A stretch of DNA of 33,832 bases from the NCBI GenBank assembly GCA_013151415.1, contig JAADII010000170.1, positions 1 through 33,832 of the forward strand, read 5' to 3'. The notes below the pieces were generated by a model. The model did no database searches, was not told the origin of the DNA, and saw only the letters and a list, made by a program, of their open reading frames with translations. Position numbers and translations under genes: made by a program. Source of the DNA: Chloroflexota bacterium (lineage in GTDB: Bacteria > Chloroflexota > Anaerolineae > J102). The first letter of the stretch is position 1; every line of letters starts with the position of its first letter. Below are positions 8,188 through 15,316 of the stretch, in pieces.

Positions 8188-8922
8188 TTACGAATGCAAG
8201 CGGGCGTAGATCGTCCACAGTCGCGCCAAAGTTTCTTCAAGACGCTCACCCAACTCAGGCCCCCGAGCCGTGGTCACATCATCTTCATTCTCAAACACCA
8301 CATACGGGATGCGCACCCCTTTGACCGTGACGAATTCAGAATCGCCAGCGCAAAACGCCTCCCAGTCCACTTCTTTATACAAACGCTCCAATTTTTCGTC
8401 GGGCAAGCCATGCTCCAGAATGCTATCGGGTCGCTGAGGATTGAAACGCCGCCGATTTTTGCGTAGTGACTCCTCCCAAGAGACATTAATGTAAAGAATC
8501 GCGCCGCGAGTCAGTGTGTCGCGCGAAAAGTGAGGAAACGCGGCGCGAAAACCGCCATGCTCGCGACCTCGGGCAAACTCGATGATGGTGGTGCGCGTCA
8601 GGTGGTAATCGGGATAGTCGCGCAACAGCTTGTGATATTCGAGATCAAGGCGTTCGATAAGCACATGCCAGAGATAATCATACTTGAAATATCCCTGTTC
8701 ATCCGTATGCAATCGGGGCTTCCCCATGCGCTCCAAGATGGCATCCTCCTCGAACCAGGTCCATAACATGGGAAAATCGTCCAACTCATCGAACGCGGCG
8801 ATATGAAAACGACGTTTACGCTCCGCTTCATCTGCGCGCTTGAGATAATCGATGATTTCGCTTTTGCCCGCGGCCGGTCGGGCGATGAGGAACAAAACGT
8901 CAAACGTGTCTGACTTCAACAT
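8188..8922 (-). CDS. P-loop kinase-like protein, function unknown
   Basis: A 244-residue soluble protein that begins with a P-loop after a hydrophobic strand (FDVLFLIARPAAGKSEIIDYL). The Walker A-like motif ARPAAGKS (14-21) lacks the first glycine of GxxxxGKS. Further features are an acidic segment AAFDELDDF (42-50), a Walker-B-like strand TTIIEFARG (111-119), and an Arg-rich stretch SLRKNRRRFNPQRP that could be a lid, as in nucleoside and nucleotide kinases. The start read from 8922 has GGAGG seven bases upstream, a strong Shine-Dalgarno site; the frame is open 18 codons further, but those encode an unlikely Cys/Phe-rich leader. It lies 129 bp downstream of the SARP-STAND gene on the same strand and could be co-transcribed. 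I do not recognise the exact family; a small-molecule or nucleotide kinase is the best reading. Confidence 0.75.
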   Translation of the reverse strand: MLKSDTFDVLFLIARPAAGKSEIIDYLKRADEAERKRRFHIAAFDELDDFPMLWTWFEEDAILERMGKPRLHTDEQGYFKYDYLWHVLIERLDLEYHKLLRDYPDYHLTRTTIIEFARGREHGGFRAAFPHFSRDTLTRGAILYINVSWEESLRKNRRRFNPQRPDSILEHGLPDEKLERLYKEVDWEAFCAGDSEFVTVKGVRIPYVVFENEDDVTTARGPELGERLEETLARLWTIYARLHS

Positions 8923-8977
8923 GGAACGCCTCCGAACAAAGGGAAAACAACAAGAAACACAGAAAGAACATGGCATG

Positions 8978-9001
8978 AGGGGCGAAATGCGCCTCGCCCC
9001 T
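8978..9001 (-). terminator. Hairpin downstream of the SARP-STAND gene
   Basis: Perfect 8-bp arms AGGGGCGA/TCGCCCCT around an 8-base loop, 50 bp after the regulator's stop codon. Read on the minus strand it is followed, after a short spacer, by a T-rich tract rather than an immediate U-run. It may be a weak or Rho-assisted terminator, or an attenuator between the regulator and the kinase-like gene. Confidence 0.4.
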
Positions 9002-9051
9002 GACGCATGACTATCTTATTGGGCTCAGCGTCGATTCTCAAAACCGGCCAA

Positions 9052-12000
9052 CTACCCATCGCCAGCTGGCGAGCATGCAGGATCATAGGATTCTGCACCC
9101 ACATACTTTCGCCATTCCTTCTCGTTCAGCGCGCGATTGGCTATGGCGCAGGCCACCTGCTCCCATGATTTGGGCTGCACGCGCCATATCAGCGCTTTAT
9201 TATCAAAGCTGCCCAAATAAAGCCGCTTTCCGTCTGGGCTAACGGCCATGGATTCGGTTTCTCGTCCTGTGTGCAACGCCGGACCAATGGGCGAGCGGGC
9301 GCTCATATCCCACCATATCACGCCGCCATCGCTCCCCAATGTAACCAGTGTGCGCGCGCCATCTGGGGGCCAGAAAAGCGCCTGCCACACTTGCGCATCA
9401 TGTCCGAGCAGAGGCTCGCCCACCTCACGCCCCGATCCGACATCCCAAAAGCGCACTGTGCGATCACTGCTGGTCGAGATCAACGTGCGACCGTCCGGGC
9501 TAAACAACAACGAAGTGACCCAATTCTCGTGTCCAACCAGCGGCTCCCGGATGGGCGTCAACGTGTCGGCGTCCCAAAAACGAATGAGATTGTCTGTGCC
9601 GCCCGAAGCCAAAATGCGACCGTCGGGACTAAAAGCCAGACTGAGCGCCCAGCCATCATGCCCATCGACCGGCGACGCGAGCAGTTCGCCGCTGACCACA
9701 TCTCGCACAGCAATGACGCCATCGAAATCTCCGGAAGCCAAGCGTCTTCCATCCGGGCTATAAGCCAGGCTGATGAGCACATTGCCGTGGGTGGAGAATC
9801 GAGGATGCAGCGGACGTCTCTCATTCGCATCCCACAGGATCACGCCTCCGCTCACATCGCCGCTGGCGAATGTATCGCCGGCTGGGCTATAAGCGGCCTG
9901 CAAGATGGCGTCGCCGTGCTCCAGGACGCCGCCGTCCAGAAGCTCCCCGGTAACCGCATCGCGCAACATGATCTTGCCATCAAAACTGCTCGTCAGCAAA
10001 ACGCCGCCATCCGGGCTGAGCGCCACACTGCGCACGCGCCCTTCATGCCCCTTGAGAAAAACGCGATCCGTCAAGTTCCAACGCAAGATGCGCCCATCCG
10101 CATCGCCGCTAAACAACAGCTCGCCATTGGCCGAAAATCGTACGGCGCGCACCCAATTGGAATGACCCATAAGCGGCGGCGCGATCATTTCACCCGATTC
10201 CAAATCCCATAGGATCAGACGATTATCGGTGCCGCCCGTGGCCAGCAAACGGCCATCCGGACTGAAAGCCGCGCTCAACACGCGCCCTTCGTGTCCCTGC
10301 AAGGGCGAAAAAACCGGCTCGCCCGTACGCGTATCCCACACCCAAGCCGTTTCATCAAAACTGGCCGCGGCCACATAGCGTCCATCCGCGCTAAAGACCA
10401 GATCATGCACAGTGGCCGTGGGGCCAAGAAGCCGCGAGGTGATCTCGACCCCCCGTCGCCAATCAAAGAGACGGATCGCCATACCCTCGGCCGTGTTGGA
10501 GGCCACCGCCAAGATCGCGCCGTCGGGCGAGAGGGCCAGATTAATATCCGAGCCAAGCGCATCGGCCGCGATGGTCGCGGCTTGCAGTTCATCGGCGTCC
10601 ACATCCCAAGAATAGACATGACCCGCCGTGTCCACCAATATCAACATGCGTTCGTCGAGAAACGCGGCCGTGTCGATGCGCATGGCGTCGGGCAAACGCA
10701 ACAAACGCGCGGCTCCGGGCTGCTCCACATCATAGACGCTAAGCTGGTCCACGCGAATCACGCCATATCGGCCGCCTTTTGGGCTAAGAAGATATTCATC
10801 GCCCGGTTCGGTGAGCAAATCCGCTCCCAGAGGACGATTTTCGCTCAAGCGCCAACGCTTTACGGTTCCTTGTAAGCTGAGCGCGGTCAACACATCGTTA
10901 TCACCGTCGATGACCAAGGAGACGACGCCCTCCAGCTTGCCCGGCGTCGCACCCAAATAGAGAAAGTTCGAGAGCAAAGGCGGCAGCTCCAACCGAGTCA
11001 GCAGCTCTCGGCGAGAGGCGGCCTCGTCGGAAAAACGCAACGATTCCAGGCTGAGCAAAATCGCCAGATCAAGGCGTTCATCGGCCAACTCGACGGCCTG
11101 GGCGCTGAGTTGGCGGGCTTTGGCCTGCCGCGCGGCCTCTTCGGCCTGAAGTCGGGCGGCCTGGGCGGTCGAGCGAGCTTTCTGCGCTTCATTGGCCTTC
11201 AACTCGGCCTCGCTGCGCGCGTTTCGCGCATCCAAGGCCGCCAAAATGGCCAGGAAGGCCAAAACAGCCAAACCAAACGCCAGCCAGCGCAAGCGCCGCC
11301 GCGCGCGCGCGGCGATCTCGGCCCGACGCCGCTCGGCCTCGGCCAGGGCCTTGGCCTGCGCCACCTCGCGTTCACGCCTCGCCTCAGCCTCACTCTGCTC
11401 CTTTTCGTGCAAAGCGATGCTCGCCTGAATGAACCGCTGTTCCTGCGCACTAAGGTCTTGAGAGCGGCGCTGAAGCCAGGCGCTGGCCTCTTCGAGTGGA
11501 GCGCCGCGTAACAACGCGCCGGAATCGCGGTTGCTAATCTCCCATTGTTCAAGCGCCGCATGCAATCGCGCATGCCATAGGCGAAATCGTCGGTCTGCTT
11601 CCAACCATTCGCGCAGGCGCTTCCAGTTTCGTATCAATGCTTCATGCGCGACCTCGGCCGTTTCTTCACCGGTAGGCGTGCGATCGGTGACCACCAATCG
11701 GGCGTCGGCCAGCTTCTCCACCACCAGCCAGTCCTCATCGCCCAGTTCGGCTCGAGTCACCACGCGTCGCGCGTCGGGGGCGTTTTCGCCAGGATGAATC
11801 ATGCGCAGCAACACGCGCTGAGCGCGCGTTTGTTCATGCGGCGCAAGCCGGAAAAATATCCGGTCTGCATAACTGGCCAGGGCGCCGGCCACGCCGCCGA
11901 TTTCGTCATAAGCCGCATGAGTCAACAACCCGTCGCGGCGTTGCTCCCATAACAACGTAAGTGCAAATTCGAGAAGCGGCAAATGGCCCGGTTGATCGCC

Positions 12001-13560
12001 AACGTCATCGAGCAATCTTTCCACCAATCCCGGTTCGAAACGAGCGCCCCGCGCTCGCGCAGGCTCCTCAATGACTTGACGCAACTCCTCGCGATTCATG
12101 GGGCCAAGCACCAACGCGCCCTGCTGAATGGCGTCGGCCAACGGACGGTAGGAAAGCGCCTCGCCCATAAAAGCCGCGCGCAACGAAAAGAGCGTGACGC
12201 ACTTGCCCATGAAAGGGGACGATTCATCGGCCAGGGTGAGAAGCGCGTCCAGAAAGCGACGACGCAGCGCCATATCCTGGCAAAGCGTGTATAGTTCTTC
12301 AAATTGATCGACAATGACCAACAAATTCAGCGTCGAACCTTCAACATCCATCATGCGTTGAGCGTTCAAGGCAGCAAACACTCGACATAGCGACCCCTCT
12401 CCGGCGCGCCAGCTCTCGGCCGCGAGCTCGCTCGCCTCGACCGGAAAACCGAGATCGTTTAGGGCCTCGATCAGAGAACGAATCGGATTGGCCCCGGGCC
12501 GAAACTGAACGATCAACCACTCTTTATCCATCGCAGACGCGTATGACGTCCGGGAGCGCGCGAGATCTTCAAACCGAATCGAACGTAAACGGGGGAGAAG
12601 CCCCGCCTGTATGAGCGACGTCTTGCCACTGCCCGAGGCGCCGATGAGCCCGATCACGCGTTCGCGCTCCACAAGCTGGAGCAGTTGCTGGATAAAACGT
12701 TCGCGACCATAAAAGTCGGCGACGTCTTGGGCCGCGAACGCGTGCAACCCTTTATAGGGCGCGCCGGCGTCAGGGGCTTGCAAGGCCAATTCGCCCCGCC
12801 GGATGCGCCGGAGCAAAGAGCGGGCCGCGGCCGAGGGTTCGGCCGCCATCTCTTCTCTCAACGTTTCTCGCAACACCTCGAACTGACGCAGCGCGGCCGC
12901 GTGCTGGCCGTCCAGGGCGAGCACGCGCATCAGACCAATGTGAGCCGGCTCATGCCAGGCCGCGATCTCGATCTGGCGTCGCCGATAATCGGCCGCTTGC
13001 TTGTATTCGCGACGCCGCTCATGATGCAATGCAAGCGCATCCAAGACGCGCAACGCCTGTGAGCCGAGTTCAATGCGCTGGAATTGAACCCACTCTTCGA
13101 AACTTTCGGCATCGGGCAATGAAAACCCCGCCAGAAACTCGCCCTGATACAGTTCGATGGCCTCTCGCAAACGTTGGATGCATGGAGCGCAGGTTTCCAC
13201 CTGCCGATGCGGATGCACTTCACTGGCGTGAAGCAACATTCGAAATGACCACACATCCAACCAGTAAGGCGATGTGGGATTGAACTGGACTGTCTGGCGG
13301 GTGGTGAGAAAATAGGAGGCGTTCTGGCCAGGATCCAACGCCTGTCGGAGATTGTACAATGCCTGCCGTAGATTCTGACGCCCCTTTGCCGGGAGCTCGT
13401 CGGGCCAAAACATGGTGGCCAACGCCTCGCGCGTGTGCGTCTTACCGGCTTCCACTGCGAGAAAAGCCAATAGCGCGCGCCCCTTATTCGACTCGATGCC
13501 GGTGATGGGCGCGGCGTCGCGCATCACCTGGAAAGTTCCCAAGAGGAAGATGCGAAGCAT
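9052..13560 (-). CDS. Giant regulator: SARP wHTH-BTAD + nSTAND NTPase + membrane helix + WD40 propellers
   Basis: A 1502-residue signalling regulator. Residues 1-95 form an OmpR-like winged helix typical of SARP proteins (MLRIFLLGTFQV, then FWPDELPAKGRQNLRQALYNLR); 98-255 are the BTAD helical repeats. The STAND-type NTPase starts at about 268 (YKGLHAFAAQDVADFYGRE), with Walker A GASGSGKTS at 307-315 and Walker B LLVIVDQFEE at 413-422. A charged coiled coil (about 715-757) leads into a single membrane helix (about 758-776), then a second Ala/Glu/Gln-rich coil. From about 870 to 1460 I count about 14 WD40 blades, 11 clear and three degenerate, which would make two seven-bladed propellers. STAND proteins act as switches that oligomerise on sensing a ligand; the helix would put the propellers outside and the DNA-binding part inside. 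No Shine-Dalgarno site is visible. The target genes are unknown. Confidence 0.9.
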   Translation of the reverse strand: MLRIFLLGTFQVMRDAAPITGIESNKGRALLAFLAVEAGKTHTREALATMFWPDELPAKGRQNLRQALYNLRQALDPGQNASYFLTTRQTVQFNPTSPYWLDVWSFRMLLHASEVHPHRQVETCAPCIQRLREAIELYQGEFLAGFSLPDAESFEEWVQFQRIELGSQALRVLDALALHHERRREYKQAADYRRRQIEIAAWHEPAHIGLMRVLALDGQHAAALRQFEVLRETLREEMAAEPSAAARSLLRRIRRGELALQAPDAGAPYKGLHAFAAQDVADFYGRERFIQQLLQLVERERVIGLIGASGSGKTSLIQAGLLPRLRSIRFEDLARSRTSYASAMDKEWLIVQFRPGANPIRSLIEALNDLGFPVEASELAAESWRAGEGSLCRVFAALNAQRMMDVEGSTLNLLVIVDQFEELYTLCQDMALRRRFLDALLTLADESSPFMGKCVTLFSLRAAFMGEALSYRPLADAIQQGALVLGPMNREELRQVIEEPARARGARFEPGLVERLLDDVGDQPGHLPLLEFALTLLWEQRRDGLLTHAAYDEIGGVAGALASYADRIFFRLAPHEQTRAQRVLLRMIHPGENAPDARRVVTRAELGDEDWLVVEKLADARLVVTDRTPTGEETAEVAHEALIRNWKRLREWLEADRRFRLWHARLHAALEQWEISNRDSGALLRGAPLEEASAWLQRRSQDLSAQEQRFIQASIALHEKEQSEAEARREREVAQAKALAEAERRRAEIAARARRRLRWLAFGLAVLAFLAILAALDARNARSEAELKANEAQKARSTAQAARLQAEEAARQAKARQLSAQAVELADERLDLAILLSLESLRFSDEAASRRELLTRLELPPLLSNFLYLGATPGKLEGVVSLVIDGDNDVLTALSLQGTVKRWRLSENRPLGADLLTEPGDEYLLSPKGGRYGVIRVDQLSVYDVEQPGAARLLRLPDAMRIDTAAFLDERMLILVDTAGHVYSWDVDADELQAATIAADALGSDINLALSPDGAILAVASNTAEGMAIRLFDWRRGVEITSRLLGPTATVHDLVFSADGRYVAAASFDETAWVWDTRTGEPVFSPLQGHEGRVLSAAFSPDGRLLATGGTDNRLILWDLESGEMIAPPLMGHSNWVRAVRFSANGELLFSGDADGRILRWNLTDRVFLKGHEGRVRSVALSPDGGVLLTSSFDGKIMLRDAVTGELLDGGVLEHGDAILQAAYSPAGDTFASGDVSGGVILWDANERRPLHPRFSTHGNVLISLAYSPDGRRLASGDFDGVIAVRDVVSGELLASPVDGHDGWALSLAFSPDGRILASGGTDNLIRFWDADTLTPIREPLVGHENWVTSLLFSPDGRTLISTSSDRTVRFWDVGSGREVGEPLLGHDAQVWQALFWPPDGARTLVTLGSDGGVIWWDMSARSPIGPALHTGRETESMAVSPDGKRLYLGSFDNKALIWRVQPKSWEQVACAIANRALNEKEWRKYVGAESYDPACSPAGDG

Positions 13561-13597
13561 AAAAAGGAAGACGAGAAGCGAGACGAGAGATGAGAAA

Positions 13598-13613
13598 GGC
13601 TGATTTTTCAGCC
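13598..13613 (-). promoter_or_regulatory. Small hairpin in the 5' leader of the SARP-STAND gene
   Basis: GGCTGA/TCAGCC arms around a 4-base loop, about 38 bp before the regulator's start codon and inside its predicted leader. The same GGCTGA...TCAGCC stem recurs in the divergent structured RNA at 13738-13769, so the two transcripts could pair with each other. Confidence 0.45.
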
Positions 13614-13633
13614 CGCGACGAGAAACTCGGTTT

Positions 13634-13662
13634 AGTGTACTCTATCGTCCCCATTTCTCCAA
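13634..13662 (-). promoter_or_regulatory. Candidate promoter of the SARP-STAND gene
   Basis: On the minus strand: TTGGAG (13657-13662), exactly 17 bp, TACACT (13634-13639). Transcription would start near 13627, leaving a leader of about 65 nt. The -10 sequence is identical to that of the proposed aroC promoter on the other side of the region. Confidence 0.55.
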
Positions 13663-13682
13663 CATCCATCCACACATGCATG

Positions 13683-13704
13683 TTTCCTGACGATTTCCTG
13701 ACGA
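13683..13704 (+). promoter_or_regulatory. Two perfect 11-bp direct repeats, SARP-operator-like
   Basis: TTTCCTGACGA occurs twice in immediate succession, giving an exact 11-bp period. SARP regulators are known to bind direct repeats with 11-bp (one helical turn) spacing, with the last repeat about 8 bp before a -10 box. Here TATCAT (13713-13718) begins 8 bp after the second repeat. The site lies 20 bp upstream of the SARP gene's own -35 box on the other strand. A perfect 10-bp palindrome ACATGCATGT (13674-13683) touches its left edge. It is a candidate autoregulatory and sRNA-activating operator; only two copies are visible. Confidence 0.5.
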
Positions 13705-13724
13705 TCCGTGGCTATCATCTAAAA

Positions 13725-13862
13725 TGAGAATTTGTGAGGCTGATTGTGTGAATTGGCCACACCTCAGCCGCCGTGACGGGTTTTGTCGGCTTTCGGGAGC
13801 GAGAGGGCGGAAGCCGACAATAGGCGTCGGTCCCCTGGCGAGAGACCGACGCCTATTTTTAT
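13725..13862 (+). ncRNA. Candidate structured small RNA (or long leader of aroC) with terminal terminator
   Basis: Three consecutive strong stem-loops lie on the plus strand with no credible protein gene. SL1 is 13738-13769 (GGCTGA/TCAGCC, then GTGTG/CACAC above an internal loop). SL2 is 13783-13820 (perfect 10-bp arms TTGTCGGCTT/AAGCCGACAA). SL3 is 13821-13855 (perfect 12-bp arms TAGGCGTCGGTC/GACCGACGCCTA), followed by TTTTTATT, the form of an intrinsic terminator. A possible -10 (TATCAT 13713-13718) and the 11-bp direct repeats lie just upstream, so the RNA would be about 135 nt. Because aroC starts 134 bp further on with its own good promoter, a free-standing RNA is a little more likely than an attenuator. 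The 5' end is an estimate. Confidence 0.45.
13821..13862 (+). terminator. Intrinsic terminator between the SARP regulator region and aroC
   Basis: Perfect 12-bp stem (13821-13832 with 13844-13855), 11-base loop, then five T and ATT. It is preceded without a gap by another perfect 10-bp stem-loop (13783-13820). It faces plus-strand transcription; no protein gene lies upstream on that strand, which is why an RNA gene is proposed. Confidence 0.75.
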
Positions 13863-13915
13863 TGCCTTACGTTGGCCGATGCCGAGGGGATAACGCATCG
13901 AAGGATGGCCGGCTT

Positions 13916-13944
13916 TTGCAACAGCATCCCGAACAAGGTACACT
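13916..13944 (+). promoter_or_regulatory. Candidate aroC promoter
   Basis: TTGCAA (13916-13921), exactly 17 bp, TACACT (13939-13944). The start of transcription would be near 13951, 45 bp before the aroC ATG and clear of the upstream terminator. Confidence 0.6.
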
Positions 13945-13995
13945 TTATTCAGCACACGCCTGTTTTCCACATTCAGATTCCCGGTTTTCCCTTCC

Positions 13996-15171
13996 ATGCT
14001 TCGTTTTCTCACTGCGGGCGAATCGCACGGCCCGCAACTCACAGCCATACTCGAAGGCATGCCGGCCGGCTTGCGCCTCGATATGAACGCCATTGGCCAA
14101 GAGATGGCCCGTCGCCAGAAAGCCTACGGCGCGGGCGGTCGCATGAAGATCGAGCAAGACGTCGCTCGCATCACCGCGGGCGTGATGAATGGTCGCACCA
14201 CCGGCGCACCCATCGCCCTCACCATTATCAATAAGGATTGGAAGCATTGGGCCGAACGCGATATTCCGCCCATGACCACGCCCCGTCCCGGCCATGCGGA
14301 CCTGACCGCGGCCGTGAAATACGGCTATCGCGAGTTGCGGCTGGCCTTGGAGCGGGCCAGTGCGCGCGAAACCGCGGCGCGGGTCGCTGTGGGTGCGATT
14401 TGCAAGCAATATCTGGCCGAGTTCGGCATTCGCGTGCAGGGTTATGTGCTCAGCATTGGCCCGGTGCGGGCCAGCATCCCCGAAGATATGCCCTACGAGC
14501 AGCGTTTCGAGTTGGCCGAGAACAATGATTTGCGCTGCCCCGATCTCGAAGCGGTCGAGCGGATGCGCGAGCATGTATGGGCCTGTATGCAGGCCAAAGA
14601 TACGGTGGGCGGCGTGTTCGAGGTGGTGGGGTTGGGTTTGCCGGTGGGGTTGGGCAGCCATGTGCATTGGGATCGACGGCTGACCGCTCGTCTGATGGCC
14701 GCGGTGGGGTCGATTCACGCCATCAAGGGGGTGGAGATCGGCCCGGCCTTCGAAAACGCGGCCAAATTCGGCTCGGAAGTGCACGACGAGATTTTCCGCG
14801 ACGAGGCCGGCAATCTGGTGCGAAAGACGAATCGCGCCGGCGGATTGGAGGGCGGCGTCACCACCGGGCAACCGCTGATCATTCGCGCGGCCATGAAACC
14901 CATCAGCACAGTGCTCAACCCAAGACGCTCGGTGAATCTGGCCACGGGCGAGCCGGCCCCGACCACATACGAACGCTCCGATTTCAACGCGGTTCCGCGC
15001 GCGGTGGTGGTGGGCGAGGCCATGGTCGCGTTTGTGCTGGCCGACGCGCTCATGGAGAAGCTGGGCGGCGATTCATTGGCCGAGCAGCAGCCCCGCTTTC
15101 GAGCTCTGCGCCGCGCACATCTCGATGACCTGCCCATGGACAACGAGCCGTGGCGATTCGGATATGAATGA
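13996..15171 (+). CDS. aroC: Chorismate synthase
   Basis: Chorismate synthase (391 aa) catalyses the last step of the shikimate pathway, converting 5-enolpyruvylshikimate-3-phosphate to chorismate with reduced FMN. Signature stretches are clear: FLTAGESHGPQL at the N-terminus, RPGHADL at 97-103, the ERASARETAARV helix at about 119-130, the GLGSHVHWDRRL segment, and the family's GGLEGGVTTGQPL...MKPI block in the C-terminal half. Length is normal for the family and the first Met fits the conserved N-terminus exactly. No Shine-Dalgarno site is visible before the ATG; the promoter lies at 13916-13944. Downstream, after 143 bp, is the aroK-aroB fusion, so three shikimate-pathway activities are grouped here. 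Confidence 0.97.
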   Translation: MLRFLTAGESHGPQLTAILEGMPAGLRLDMNAIGQEMARRQKAYGAGGRMKIEQDVARITAGVMNGRTTGAPIALTIINKDWKHWAERDIPPMTTPRPGHADLTAAVKYGYRELRLALERASARETAARVAVGAICKQYLAEFGIRVQGYVLSIGPVRASIPEDMPYEQRFELAENNDLRCPDLEAVERMREHVWACMQAKDTVGGVFEVVGLGLPVGLGSHVHWDRRLTARLMAAVGSIHAIKGVEIGPAFENAAKFGSEVHDEIFRDEAGNLVRKTNRAGGLEGGVTTGQPLIIRAAMKPISTVLNPRRSVNLATGEPAPTTYERSDFNAVPRAVVVGEAMVAFVLADALMEKLGGDSLAEQQPRFRALRRAHLDDLPMDNEPWRFGYE

Positions 15172-15296
15172 GCGACAGCCCATCGCAATTTCAGCATTTC
15201 ACCAATTTTATCTATTTTGCAAAAGTGCGTGTCCCCTCGCTATCACGCGCTATATCCGGCGGATAATATGTAATAACACCCAATTATCGACGCATG

Positions 15297-15316
15297 TACA
15301 ATAATTAATCAATTAT
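15297..15316 (+). promoter_or_regulatory. Candidate -10 box and inverted repeat at the aroKB start
   Basis: The 143-bp gap after aroC turns AT-rich. TACAAT (15297-15302) lies 12 bp before the aroKB ATG, so the transcript would be nearly leaderless; the -35 region is poor. ATAATT-AATC-AATTAT (15301-15316) is a perfect inverted repeat reaching into the start codon and could be an operator. No terminator is seen after aroC. Confidence 0.35.

Noticed and set aside
13724-14086. A 120-codon frame over the structured-RNA region and the start of aroC
   Set aside because: It runs through three perfect stem-loops and into aroC in a wrong frame; the peptide is not enriched in aromatic residues as an attenuator leader would be.
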